A DNA stretch of 64,000 bases from Zoogloea sp. LCSB751 (GTDB lineage Bacteria > Pseudomonadota > Gammaproteobacteria > Burkholderiales > Rhodocyclaceae), in assembly GCF_002028455.1 (NCBI RefSeq), contig NZ_MWUM01000005.1, positions 1 through 64,000 of the forward strand, read 5' to 3'. Under the pieces are notes generated by a model that saw nothing but the letters and a program-made list of their open reading frames with translations, was not told the origin of the DNA and made no database searches. Position numbers and translations under genes: made by a program. Positions 8,540-17,614 of the stretch are shown piece after piece (positions within the stretch are counted from its first letter, which is position 1; each line of letters starts with the position of its first letter).

Positions 8540-11500
8540 ATGCATAGATTTCGTTTCCCCCGCCTCGGCATGCGGGTGTGGCTGCTGGTGCTGGCCACCC
8601 TCGGCGTGATTCCACTCCTTCTGTTCTCCACCTACACGGTCTTCGAGATCAACAGGGCGCGGCATGCGGCCCTGGAGGTCGGACTGCAGCAGCGTACCGA
8701 GGCCGCCGCCAGCGCCGCCAACGAGCGCCTCAAAATGGCCCTCGGACAGCTCAACGGGATCGCCACCTCCGCCTCTGCCCAAAACGACGACCTCAAGGAG
8801 ATCTACGGGCATGCCCAACGGGTGCTGGATCTGAACCCGGATGCGACATCGATTGCCCTCATCGCGCGGGACGGTCACAGCCTGTTCTCCACATCGGCGC
8901 CCATCGACAGCCCGGCGGCGGCGGCAGGCAACCAGGACGACGTAAAGCGCGTCTTGTCGACGGGCAAGCCAGTCATCTCCGGCGCCCTGAGGAATCCCTC
9001 CTCCGGCCGCTTCGAGACCGCCCTGAGCGTCCCGGTTTTCCTGAACGGCAAGCCCGCCTACTGTCTGCGCATGAATCTCGCAGCCGCATCCTTCAACCAG
9101 CTGCTCTTCGAACAACGCTTGCCTGGCGACTGGACCGGCGTCATCGTTGATGAGCAAGGCCTCGTGCTGGCCCGCTCGCGGGCACCGGACGAATTCATCG
9201 GCAAGAAGATCTCTCCTTCGCTGCAGCAGGCCTTGCGAGCAGGCAAACGGGGCGTCTTCGATGCCTTCACACTGGACGGCGTGCGGGTCAGCACGACGGT
9301 CACCCAGGTATCCGACTGGGGCTGGCGCGTCATCGTCGGCGCGCCCATCGAGACGCTCAACACCGCCTTCTACACCCCCTTGCACCAGCTCCTGCTGGCC
9401 GGCTTCGGCTGTGCGGCCCTCGGCGCCCTGGGCGCCCTGTGGCTCGCCCGCACCCTGACCAGGCAGATCGCCGAACTTGCCGAAGCGCCGCGCGCCCTGC
9501 AGCAGGGCGAGGCCGTTCCCGTGCCCCGGACATTCGTGCGGGAGCTCCACGACATGCACGCCAGCCTGATCGAAGTGGAGCGGCGCGAACAGCGCATGAA
9601 CATCGACCTGCTCAATGCCACCGTGCGCCATGAAGAACTCGCCGGCATTCTGGACAATACCGGGGTCGGCATTTCCCTGATCAAGGATCGCAAGATCCTG
9701 TGGGCCAACCGGAAGATGGGGGAGATCTTCGGCTACACCCCCGAGGAGATGGAGAACCAGCCGACGCGCCTGTTCTATCTGAACGACGCCGACCATGCCG
9801 AACTCGGCAAGACGTCCTATCCCGCGCTGGCCAACGGGCAACAGCACACCCTCGAGCTCAGGATGCGGCATCGGAACGGAGCGCCGCTGTGGATCAGGCT
9901 GTCTGGCCGACCGCTGGCCGGCACCCCCTCAGAGCACGACAGCATCTGGATCCTGGAAGACATCAACGACCGGCGCGCCAGCGACCAGGCGCGGCAACGC
10001 CAGTTGGCCGGGCTGAAGGCCCTCAACGAACTGGGCGTCATCCACTACGACTCCCTCGAGGACGAACTGCGGGCCGTGCTGCGCATCGGCACCACCCAGT
10101 TCGGGCTCGACATCGGCATCATCAGCCGGATCGACGACGACATCTACAAGGTGGTCTCCCAGGTCTCTCCACCGGACACCCTGCAGGACGGCCAGGAGTT
10201 CAGCTACGCCGGGACCTACTGCGCCGTCACGCTGGCCCGTGGCGACGGCGTGCTGGCCATTTCCCACATGGGCAGCTCGCCCCACGCCAGCCACCCCTGT
10301 TATCGGAATTTCAAGCTCGAGGCTTACATCGGCTCTCCGGTCCACGTCGCCGGCCGCCTCTATGGAACGATCAATTTCAGCTCTCGGACGCCCTACACCC
10401 GAGAGTTCGACGAGCGGGACGAAGAGTTCATGCTGCTCCTCAGCCGCTGGATCGGCGCCGCCATCGAACGGCACCAGGCCCAGGTGCGGGTGATGGAAAC
10501 CGACGAAAAGCTCCGCGGCTTGTTCACCATGTCGCCGGTCGGTATTGCCCTGACCGACATGAACGGCCAGTTCGTCGAATTCAACGAATCGTTCCGGCGC
10601 ATCTCCGGCTACCCGGAATCCGAGCTCAAAACCATCGACTACTGGGAACTGACGCCAGACAAATATCGCGCGGCCGAGATGCAGCAACTGGAGTCCCTGG
10701 AACGTACCGGCCAATACGGACCCTACGAGAAGGAATATCGGCGCAAGGACGGCAGCCTGGCCGCCATCCGCCTGAACGGCGTCATCATCAAGAGCGCGGA
10801 CGGTGCCCGCTATATCTGGTCCCTGGTCGAGGACATCGCCGACGAAGTCCAGCGCAACGCCGAACTGACCCGCCACCGCGAACACCTCGAAGAACTGGTG
10901 GGCGAGCGCACCACGGCACTGTCCATCGCCAAGGAAGCCGCCGAAACCGCCAGCCGCGCCAAGAGCACCTTCCTGAGCAACATGAGCCACGAAATCCGTA
11001 CCCCGATGAATGCCATCATCGGCTTCTCCCACATCCTCGCCCGCAGCAGCCTGAGCCCGCTCCAGCGCCACCAGGTCGACCGGATATCCACGGCCGCCAA
11101 CCACCTGCTCGGTCTGCTCAACGACATCCTCGATCTCTCGAAGATCGAAGCCGAACGCCTGACGCTCGAATCCACACCCGGCAATCTGGCCAGCGTCCTC
11201 CATACCGTCGAAGATGTGCTCGCCGACAAGGCCGCAGAAAAGGCCCTGCGCTTCGAACTGGCCATGGCCCCGCAACTCGAACGGCTGATGCTGGTCTTCG
11301 ACCCCCTGCGCCTGCAACAGGTGCTGATCAACCTGATCGGCAACGGCATCAAATTCACGGAACACGGTGCCGTGCAGGTTTCAGTCACCATCGAGGAGGA
11401 GACCCCGACGGACGTGCAGGTCGGCTTCACGGTCATCGACAGCGGCATCGGCATCCCCGCCGAGCAGCTTCCCCGCCTGTTTTCACCCTTCGAACAGGCC

Positions 11501-12133
11501 GACGGCTCGACCACCCGCAAATACGGGGGCTCCGGTCTGGGGCTTTCCATCACCCGCCAGCTGATCCAGCTGATGGGCGGCCACCTGCAGGTCGAAAGCA
11601 CGGTCGGCGCAGGCAGCCGCTTCTCCTTCTCGCTGCGCCTCGCGCGCGCCCACGCGGACAGCAATGTCGCCCCACCGCCACAGGCTGCGCAGCACTTGCG
11701 TGCGCCGGCGCCGCTGGCGACCGCAACGCTCGGCGAGGCCCACGTTCTGCTGGTCGAGGACGATCTGATCAACCAGGAAATCACCCACGAGCTGTTGCGC
11801 GATGCCGGGCTGACGGTCGACGTGGCGGACGACGGCAACATGGCGCTCGAGATGGCCCGAGCCATGCACTACGACCTGATCCTGATGGACATGCAGATGC
11901 CGAACATGGATGGCCTGACTGCCACGCGGACACTGCGGAAACTCGAATGCTACCGGGACACGCCCATCGTGGCGCTGACCGCCAACGCGTTTGCCGAAGA
12001 CCGGCAGAGCTGCCTGGACGCGGGGATGAACGACTACCTCTGCAAACCCTTCAACCCCGGGGACTTCTACCGGATCCTGCAGAAATGGCTGCATGCATCG
12101 CGGCAGGCCAGCATGCCACCGTCGCCACATTGA
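8540..12133 (+). CDS. Hybrid sensor histidine kinase, sensor-PAS-GAF-PAS-HK-REC
   Basis: A 1197-aa membrane-bound hybrid kinase. A first membrane helix (about 11-34) and a second (about 275-300) bracket a periplasmic sensor region of Cache type. A PAS domain follows (about 365-475), then GAF (about 490-645), a second PAS (about 655-775), a coiled-coil linker, HisKA with H-box NMSHEIRTPMN (H817), HATPase with NLIGNGIKF, DSGIGIP and GSGLGLS, and a C-terminal receiver domain with LILMDMQMPNMDG (phosphoacceptor D1117) and a late K in CKPF. No HPt domain or separate output regulator is next to it, so the phosphorelay partner is elsewhere. The signal is not evident. Confidence 0.93.
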   Translation: MHRFRFPRLGMRVWLLVLATLGVIPLLLFSTYTVFEINRARHAALEVGLQQRTEAAASAANERLKMALGQLNGIATSASAQNDDLKEIYGHAQRVLDLNPDATSIALIARDGHSLFSTSAPIDSPAAAAGNQDDVKRVLSTGKPVISGALRNPSSGRFETALSVPVFLNGKPAYCLRMNLAAASFNQLLFEQRLPGDWTGVIVDEQGLVLARSRAPDEFIGKKISPSLQQALRAGKRGVFDAFTLDGVRVSTTVTQVSDWGWRVIVGAPIETLNTAFYTPLHQLLLAGFGCAALGALGALWLARTLTRQIAELAEAPRALQQGEAVPVPRTFVRELHDMHASLIEVERREQRMNIDLLNATVRHEELAGILDNTGVGISLIKDRKILWANRKMGEIFGYTPEEMENQPTRLFYLNDADHAELGKTSYPALANGQQHTLELRMRHRNGAPLWIRLSGRPLAGTPSEHDSIWILEDINDRRASDQARQRQLAGLKALNELGVIHYDSLEDELRAVLRIGTTQFGLDIGIISRIDDDIYKVVSQVSPPDTLQDGQEFSYAGTYCAVTLARGDGVLAISHMGSSPHASHPCYRNFKLEAYIGSPVHVAGRLYGTINFSSRTPYTREFDERDEEFMLLLSRWIGAAIERHQAQVRVMETDEKLRGLFTMSPVGIALTDMNGQFVEFNESFRRISGYPESELKTIDYWELTPDKYRAAEMQQLESLERTGQYGPYEKEYRRKDGSLAAIRLNGVIIKSADGARYIWSLVEDIADEVQRNAELTRHREHLEELVGERTTALSIAKEAAETASRAKSTFLSNMSHEIRTPMNAIIGFSHILARSSLSPLQRHQVDRISTAANHLLGLLNDILDLSKIEAERLTLESTPGNLASVLHTVEDVLADKAAEKALRFELAMAPQLERLMLVFDPLRLQQVLINLIGNGIKFTEHGAVQVSVTIEEETPTDVQVGFTVIDSGIGIPAEQLPRLFSPFEQADGSTTRKYGGSGLGLSITRQLIQLMGGHLQVESTVGAGSRFSFSLRLARAHADSNVAPPPQAAQHLRAPAPLATATLGEAHVLLVEDDLINQEITHELLRDAGLTVDVADDGNMALEMARAMHYDLILMDMQMPNMDGLTATRTLRKLECYRDTPIVALTANAFAEDRQSCLDAGMNDYLCKPFNPGDFYRILQKWLHASRQASMPPSPH

Positions 12134-12173
12134 AGCCGGGCTGCATCGCCTACCATCCTGGCACTCTCGTTGC

Positions 12174-12311
12174 TGGCTGATCGGCGAAGGCGTCGTGGAA
12201 GCGGCGCCGGAACAACTGCTCGGAGAAATGCTGACGCTGATGCGCCAACGGGCACAGGACATCGGCGCAGCGGCCGATACCCTGGCCGCCAGGATCGGAC
12301 CGCGCCAGTAA
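12174..12311 (+). pseudogene. Possible 3' gene remnant
   Basis: A short open stretch after the kinase stop ends in an amphipathic helix-like tail (EQLLGEMLTLMRQRAQDIGAAADTLAARIG). There is no start codon with a ribosome site and no recognisable domain. It looks like the last 40-45 residues of a truncated gene; resemblance to IclR-type C-termini is only impressionistic. It may also be non-coding. Confidence 0.25.
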
Positions 12312-12368
12312 GACAAAGGCGGGCCCGCCCTGCGCGAAGCCCGCTGCCACAAAGGCGTTGAGCGTGCT

Positions 12369-12854
12369 TCAGAGCGGCCGGACCTGATCCGTCTTCAGGG
12401 TGAAACGAAGGCCGTCCACGCGGTCGAAGAGCCCCGGCGGCACCTCGTAGAAAAACTGGTTTTCATACCAACACGCCGCATAGGGAAGGAAGGCCGCGGT
12501 CTGGGGCAACTCCAGCAGCGCCTCACCGCCGGCACACAGGGTGATGCCGAAACCACTGTTGTCCGCCACCGGCACGTTCTCATCGCCGAACACCTCGAAC
12601 TGCACGATGCACCGCGCCGTCTCGACTTCTCCTTCGAGCGCCTTGGCCGCGGTGACACGGATGTTCTGGTAGCGGCGCCCGGCCTTGCCGTCCTCGAACA
12701 ACTGCAGGAACTCGGGCAGCTTGCCCTTCTTGATCACCGTGCCTTCCAGCAGCGGCACCCCCAACTGCTGCAGGCTCAGGCCCTTGGGCTTGGCGATAGC
12801 CAGATCGATATGTGTCGTGTTCTCGGCCAATGTGGGCACGATGAAGGTCTCCAT
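12369..12854 (-). CDS. Hypothetical protein of 161 aa
   Basis: The frame from ATG 12854 has convincing protein-like composition (METFIVPTLAENTTHIDLAIAK ... FTLKTDQVRPL), with no signal peptide, membrane helix or cysteine motif. The middle contains QFEVFGDENVPVADNSGFGI and a tyrosine-rich CWYENQFFYEVPP. I do not recognise the family. There is no clear ribosome site before 12854, and an in-frame upstream ATG (12960s) is possible, so the start is uncertain. It stands alone between a kinase and a stress-protein remnant and is transcribed divergently from the latter. Confidence 0.6.
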   Translation of the reverse strand: METFIVPTLAENTTHIDLAIAKPKGLSLQQLGVPLLEGTVIKKGKLPEFLQLFEDGKAGRRYQNIRVTAAKALEGEVETARCIVQFEVFGDENVPVADNSGFGITLCAGGEALLELPQTAAFLPYAACWYENQFFYEVPPGLFDRVDGLRFTLKTDQVRPL

Positions 12855-13032
12855 GAAAGATTTGCGACAAAAAGCCGGGGGTTTTCCCCCTGCATATCGA
12901 GATCTAGCAGGTTCGATGCCATTGAGGTCTGTCCATATCCGAAAGCGAATAGCGCACATCAGCCACTGACGACATCGGTGCGCCGATAAGCCTCTAGACT
13001 CCGTCACACACAACAACGTCCAGGAGGCAGAC

Positions 13033-13262
13033 ATGGCTTATCAGATCAAATCGATCCTCTACGCGTCGGACCTGACCCCGCGCTCTCCCGCCGTCTTCCG
13101 CCACGCGGTCGGGCTGGCCACCAGGTTCGAGGCCAAGCTCCACGCCATGACGGTATCGCTGCCGGCCACAGCGCCATCGGCGAGCTCATCCTCGGCTCCG
13201 TGGCCCACAAGGTCACAATGAAGGCCGACGTACCGGTCGTGCTCGTCCCGATCGACCGCTGA
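13033..13262 (+). pseudogene. Universal stress protein gene with internal deletion
   Basis: The first 40 codons read as a typical UspA start (MAYQIKSILYASDLTPRSPA, HAVGLATRFEAKLHAMTV). After about 13155 the frame changes and the sequence reads GHSAIGELILGSVAHKVTMK followed by PVVLVPIDR and a stop, the canonical UspA C-terminal nucleotide-binding loop and last strand. About half the family's usual 140-150 residues is missing in the middle and the two ends are out of frame. A good ribosome site (CAGGAGG) remains before the ATG, so the loss may be recent. Confidence 0.85.
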
Positions 13263-13313
13263 TCCGGGCAGCGCCAACAGGCCGGATAAATCAGCGCCCC
13301 CAACGGCACTGCC

Positions 13314-13344
13314 AAAAGAGGAGCCTTCACCGGAAAGGCTCCTC
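13314..13344 (-). terminator. Intrinsic terminator of mosB-mosA
   Basis: On the minus strand a perfect 10-bp stem (GAGGAGCCTT with AAGGCTCCTC, 7-nt loop) is followed by TTTT. It begins 26 nt after the mosA stop codon. Confidence 0.75.
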
Positions 13345-13369
13345 CATGGAAGCGCTTCGAACCGCGTGG

Positions 13370-14203
13370 TTACAGCGGGCGCAGCCCGGTGTGGACAATT
13401 GTCCCTACATGCTCGCCGCGCAGCGCAGCGGTGAGCCGGCCCGGCACCAGACCATTGACGATCTGCACGCGCTCCAGATGGCGGGCGTTGGCCATCACAT
13501 CGGGCAAGGCGCGGTCAAAGGGCAGCGTGCCTTCCTGGCTGGCGAGTTCGGCCGCACTCGTCTCGCGCAGCAGTTGAGCCTTGGCCGCATCGGGTCCGTT
13601 CGGATCCGCCGTATAAACGCCATCCACGTCCTCGACGATCGTCAGGCCCGCCGCGCCAAGCGCATCGGCCAGCAGGAAGGCGCCGGTGTCGGCCCGGTGC
13701 TGCGGAATGCGTGAGCCGGGGAACTCGTGGTGGTGATACGGCGGGAAGGCGCTGCCCACCACCGCACGGGCAGCGGCAAGGTGGATCGCCAACTGCCCGG
13801 CGATAGTCGGATGCTCCACGTAGGAAACCCCTTCCGGCGCCAGCAGCGATGCCAGAATGTGACCGTTCTGGCCGGCCTCGCTGGCCGCCAGCGGCGCCAG
13901 CGAGCCGACCGGCAGGCCCAGATCGAGGCCCACGCCGTACAGGTGGCGGGCGCGGATGCCGGCGCCGGTCAGGATCAGCAGGCGGTGCTCGGGCAGCACC
14001 TTGCGCAGTTCCTCGACGATCGGCAGGATCGCCTCGGCGCCGCGGTCCATGATTGCGCGGCCGCCGATCTTGACGACCTGCAGCCACGGCAGCAGACGGA
14101 TCGGGCGAACACCCGCGACGGGACGGACCAGATCGCCGTCGAGAAGGGTCTGACGCGCCAGCGGCGAGGCAACGTGCTTGATGGTATTGGTAGTTTCAGC
14201 CAT
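13370..14203 (-). CDS. mosA: Molybdenum storage protein, alpha-type subunit
   Basis: The 277-aa product is very close in sequence to the alpha subunit of the Azotobacter vinelandii molybdenum storage protein (MoSto), an amino-acid-kinase-fold protein that packs polyoxomolybdate clusters in a cage using ATP. Landmarks are [13 protein letters not shown] at the N-terminus, [13 protein letters not shown] (nucleotide loop), [12 protein letters not shown], the histidine-rich [15 protein letters not shown] cluster-binding segment, and [12 protein letters not shown]. The start is the ATG at 14203, 11 nt after the mosB stop, so the two are one operon. A terminator follows. The protein would store Mo for nitrogenase or Mo-enzymes; neither is in this window. 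Confidence 0.95.
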   Translation of the reverse strand: MAETTNTIKHVASPLARQTLLDGDLVRPVAGVRPIRLLPWLQVVKIGGRAIMDRGAEAILPIVEELRKVLPEHRLLILTGAGIRARHLYGVGLDLGLPVGSLAPLAASEAGQNGHILASLLAPEGVSYVEHPTIAGQLAIHLAAARAVVGSAFPPYHHHEFPGSRIPQHRADTGAFLLADALGAAGLTIVEDVDGVYTADPNGPDAAKAQLLRETSAAELASQEGTLPFDRALPDVMANARHLERVQIVNGLVPGRLTAALRGEHVGTIVHTGLRPL

Positions 14204-14214
14204 GGCGGTGGTTC

Positions 14215-15027
14215 TCAGCTCGCGGTGATGAGGGTGCCGACGTGCTCGCCTGCGAGCGCGCGGGTCAGATTGCCGGGTACGAGGCCGTTAACGACCTGCA
14301 CCTGGCGGACATGGCGTGCGTCCTTCAGCAGATCGAGTACCGGAAACTCGAGGATGGAGTCGTGCAGCCCGGCCGCCTTCATTTCATCGACCGAAATCTT
14401 CGGGATGAACTTGGCATCCTTCGAGGTCTTCGGGTTGGCGGTATACAGGCCGTCCTCGTCCTTCACGTAGATCATCGCCTTGCAACCGAACTGCTCGGCC
14501 ACCAGGAAACAGCCCGCATCGGTGCGATAAGGCGGAATCACGCCCTCGGCCCCCGGCCGGATCCACAACTTGTACGGCGGCATGCCGCTGAAGACGACGC
14601 CATGCACCTCGGCCAGGAACAGCGGCACTGCCGACATGCCGGCACTGTCGACCATCGAGATGCCGTGCTTTGCCAGCAGTTGCCCCAGCATCGCGGCATT
14701 CTGGTCGGCCACCGACGCACCGAGCTGCGCCAGCACGCCGGCCGGCAGATTGAGCCCGGCGGCGATCGAGTACAGATGCCGCGCGCGCGTCCCCGCGCCG
14801 GTGCCGATCAGCAGCTTGTGATCCTTGCGGGCTGCAACGATCTCGTCCACCAGCGGATAGACCGCCGCGCGGCCGCGATCGATCAGGCTCTGCCCACCGA
14901 TCTTGATCACCGTGGCATCCGGCAGAATCCGGAAATCCGCCGCCTTGTCCGCCGCAGCCAGAAGCTGCGCGTCGGTCAGCGAACGCTGCATGAGGAGCTC
15001 TTCGAGCTCAGCCGTCGTGTTGGTCAT
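14215..15027 (-). CDS. mosB: Molybdenum storage protein, beta-type subunit
   Basis: From ATG 15027 (AAAGGA ribosome site) this gives 270 aa matching the MoSto beta subunit: [60 protein letters not shown] and [19 protein letters not shown]. It shares the amino-acid-kinase fold with the alpha subunit and assembles with it as an alpha3beta3 cage in the known system. Upstream in-frame residues to 15159 are not needed, because the homologous N-terminus begins at the chosen ATG. It is the first gene of the operon; the AT-rich leader upstream holds a possible ModE-type site. Confidence 0.95.
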   Translation of the reverse strand: MTNTTAELEELLMQRSLTDAQLLAAADKAADFRILPDATVIKIGGQSLIDRGRAAVYPLVDEIVAARKDHKLLIGTGAGTRARHLYSIAAGLNLPAGVLAQLGASVADQNAAMLGQLLAKHGISMVDSAGMSAVPLFLAEVHGVVFSGMPPYKLWIRPGAEGVIPPYRTDAGCFLVAEQFGCKAMIYVKDEDGLYTANPKTSKDAKFIPKISVDEMKAAGLHDSILEFPVLDLLKDARHVRQVQVVNGLVPGNLTRALAGEHVGTLITAS

Positions 15028-15368
15028 ATGAGTCCTTTCATCGTATCGATCCACTGCAGCGCCTCTCGACGAATCCGCCCCCTGACAAAACCAGGCGAAA
15101 TAGACGGGATGATTTTCGAGAGATAGTCCAGTGCGTGTCAGACGTGCAGCAAAAAACACATCGCAACAAAAGAATAGAAAGGAGCGCTATATAGAATCAA
15201 CCGTACATCATGAATAACGCCTAATTTTCTGGCATTTGCACCAAACAGGTTCATTCTCCGGAGAGAATCACCACAACCGTGCATTCATTACCCGAATGAA
15301 TAAAATGAATATGTAAATATCGCCACCTCTGAATTGTCACTTCAAAGCAGGGAAATCAGGAGCAACAA
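15028..15368. promoter_or_regulatory. AT-rich divergent intergenic region, mosB / TfoX-like gene
   Basis: About 340 nt without a gene separate the divergent mosB and TfoX-like genes. The part from about 15130 to 15350 is clearly richer in A+T than the flanks. It must hold both promoters. CGCTATATA at 15185-15193 and TACATCATG at 15204-15212 resemble the two half-sites of a ModE operator, but the spacing is about 4 nt longer than the E. coli modA arrangement. Confidence 0.45.
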
Positions 15369-15749
15369 TTGACCATGACCAGAGAATTCGCACATCATCT
15401 ATCCGACATTTTCCGGCTCTTCGGACCGATCGGCCTGAAACGGATGTTTTCGGGCTACGGTGTCTTTCACGACGGCATCATGTTCGGCCTGATCCATGAC
15501 GAGACCTTGTACCTGAAGGCCGATGCGCAAACCGTCGCGGACTTCGCAGCCCTGGGCCTGGGCCAGTTCCAGTACGTGCGCCAGGGAAAGACCATCGGCC
15601 TCTCCTACTACCAGGCCCCGGAATCCGTTCTGGAGGACATTCACGAGGCCGCGCAGTGGGCGCGCCATGCCTTCGAGGCCGCACTACGTGCGGATGCATC
15701 GAAGACAGGATCGGCCCGCCGCCGGCAGACTACGCCCACCGCCAAATAG
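15369..15749 (+). CDS. TfoX N-terminal domain protein
   Basis: A 126-aa protein with the TfoX N-terminal fold: LFGPIGLKRMFSGYGVFHDGIMFGLIHDETLYLKAD, then FQYVRQGKTIGLSYYQAPESVLED. It lacks the C-terminal TfoX domain and ends in a basic tail (SARRRQTTPTAK). The TfoX name comes from competence regulators, but single-domain members are of unknown function. The TTG at 15369 sits 6 nt after AGGAG and is favoured over the ATG at 15375, which is 12 nt away. It is transcribed away from mosB. Confidence 0.8.
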   Translation: MTMTREFAHHLSDIFRLFGPIGLKRMFSGYGVFHDGIMFGLIHDETLYLKADAQTVADFAALGLGQFQYVRQGKTIGLSYYQAPESVLEDIHEAAQWARHAFEAALRADASKTGSARRRQTTPTAK

Positions 15750-15931
15750 CACTTTCTCCGTTTTGTTCAAAACTTCGCCAAGGATCGACAAGAAACCCCA
15801 GGCCCATCGCTCATAGATTGATCTCCGACACGACAGCAGCCACGCCCCGAGCGAGGCACGTCGGGTCGCCACCCAGGCCGGCAAGCGGCCCGGTGGCCAT
15901 TCGCACAACGATAAGGCAATGGAGACAAGAC

Positions 15932-17581
15932 ATGAGTACGCAACACACCCCGCAGAACCCCGCCCCCCAACAAGCTCAGCCCGAACATCTCGACGCGCTG
16001 GTGATCGGCGCCGGCGTCGCCGGCCTGTATCAACTGCATCGCCTGCGCGAGATGGGCCTCAAGGTGCGCGCTTATGAAACCGGCAGCGGCGTCGGCGGCA
16101 CCTGGTACTGGAACCGCTACCCCGGCGCCCGCTTCGATTCCCAGGCGGAGATCTACCAGTACTGGTTCTCCGAAGAGTTGTACAAATCCTGGCAACCGTC
16201 CGAGCGCTTCCCCGCGCAGCCGGAAACCGAGCGCTGGCTCAATTACGTGGCCGACAAACTCGACCTGAAGAAGGACATCCAGTTTGGCACCCGCATCGCC
16301 TCGGCCCATTTCGACGAGGCCGAGGATCTGTGGCGTATCACCACCGCCGCCGGCGAAACGGTGACCGCCCAGTATCTGCTCGCCTGCTGCGGCATGCTGT
16401 CGGCCCCCATCGTCGACCGCTTCCCGGGCCAATCCAGCTTCAAGGGCGAAGTGCTCATCACCGGCCTGTGGCCGAAGGAGCCGGTGGATCTGCAGGGCAA
16501 GCGGGTCGCCGTGGTCGGCACCGGCGCCACCGGCATCCAGGTGATCCAGACCATCGCACCGGAAGTCGGCTCGATGAAGATCTTCGTGCGCACGCCGCAG
16601 TACATCATCCCGATGCAGAACCCCAAATACTCCGAGCAGGACTGGCAGAAATGGGGCGAGCGCTTCCATGAAACCAAACAGCGCGTGCGCAGCACCTTTG
16701 CCGGCTTCGACTATGACTTCGACGCCGGCCCGTGGGACGAGAAGACGCCCGAAGAACGCACCGCCATCCTCGAACGCAACTGGAACGACGGCTCCCTCGC
16801 CCTGTGGCTGGCCTCATTCCCCGAGATGTTCTTCGACGAGGCGGTCAGCGAGGAAGTGTCGGAGTTCGTGCGCGCCAAGATGCGCGACCGCCTGCAGCAC
16901 CGGGCCGACCTGTGCGAGCTGCTGATCCCGCAGGACTACGGCTTCGGCACCCACCGCGTGCCGCTGGAGAACAAGTACCTGGAGGTCTACCTGCAGCCCA
17001 ACGTGGAAGGCGTGGACTGCCGCAAGGCGCCCATCGAGCGGATCGTTCCGGAAGGCATCCAGACCGCCGATGGCACGGTACATGAGGTAGACGTGATCAT
17101 CCTGGCCCTCGGCTTCGACGCCGGCTCCGGCGCCCTTAGCCGCATCGACATCCGCGGCCGCGGCGGGCGCTCCCTCAAGGAACAATGGAGCCAGGAAATC
17201 CGCACCTCCATGGGCCTGCAGGTACACGGCTACCCCAACCTGTTCACCACCGGCGCGCCCCTCGCCCCCTCCGCCGCCCTGTGCAACATGACGACCTGCC
17301 TGCAGCAACAGGTGGACTGGATCACCGACTGCATCGCCTACGCCCGCCAGAACGGCAAACAGGTCATCGAAGCCACTCAGGACTTCGAAGACGCCTGGGT
17401 TCAGCACCATGACGAAACCGCCGCCGCCACCCTCGTCGTCAAGACCGACTCCTGGTACATGGGCTCCAACGTCGAAGGCAAGCCGCGCCGGTTGATCTCC
17501 TACATTGGCGGTGTCGGCAACTACAACCGCCAGTGCGACGAGCTCGCCAGCCAGGGCTACCCCGGCTTCGCCATGCGCTGA
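15932..17581 (+). CDS. Baeyer-Villiger-type flavin monooxygenase with altered fingerprint
   Basis: From ATG 15932 (GGAGA ribosome site) the product is 549 aa, the usual length for class B flavin monooxygenases. It has an FAD Rossmann motif (GAGVAG, 26-31), the GGTWYWNRYPGARFD signature (56-69), an NADPH Rossmann motif (GTGATG, 195-200) and DVIILALGFDA near the end. The classic FxGxxxHxxxW fingerprint reads FKGEVLITGLW (169-179), so the conserved His is Ile175. Known relatives insert oxygen into ketones to give esters or lactones. The following hydrolase gene fits cleavage of such a product. A convergent AraC gene may be the regulator. Confidence 0.9.
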   Translation: MSTQHTPQNPAPQQAQPEHLDALVIGAGVAGLYQLHRLREMGLKVRAYETGSGVGGTWYWNRYPGARFDSQAEIYQYWFSEELYKSWQPSERFPAQPETERWLNYVADKLDLKKDIQFGTRIASAHFDEAEDLWRITTAAGETVTAQYLLACCGMLSAPIVDRFPGQSSFKGEVLITGLWPKEPVDLQGKRVAVVGTGATGIQVIQTIAPEVGSMKIFVRTPQYIIPMQNPKYSEQDWQKWGERFHETKQRVRSTFAGFDYDFDAGPWDEKTPEERTAILERNWNDGSLALWLASFPEMFFDEAVSEEVSEFVRAKMRDRLQHRADLCELLIPQDYGFGTHRVPLENKYLEVYLQPNVEGVDCRKAPIERIVPEGIQTADGTVHEVDVIILALGFDAGSGALSRIDIRGRGGRSLKEQWSQEIRTSMGLQVHGYPNLFTTGAPLAPSAALCNMTTCLQQQVDWITDCIAYARQNGKQVIEATQDFEDAWVQHHDETAAATLVVKTDSWYMGSNVEGKPRRLISYIGGVGNYNRQCDELASQGYPGFAMR

Positions 17582-17614
17582 GCCACGCCATCGCCCCCAG
17601 GAGGAGACAAAATC

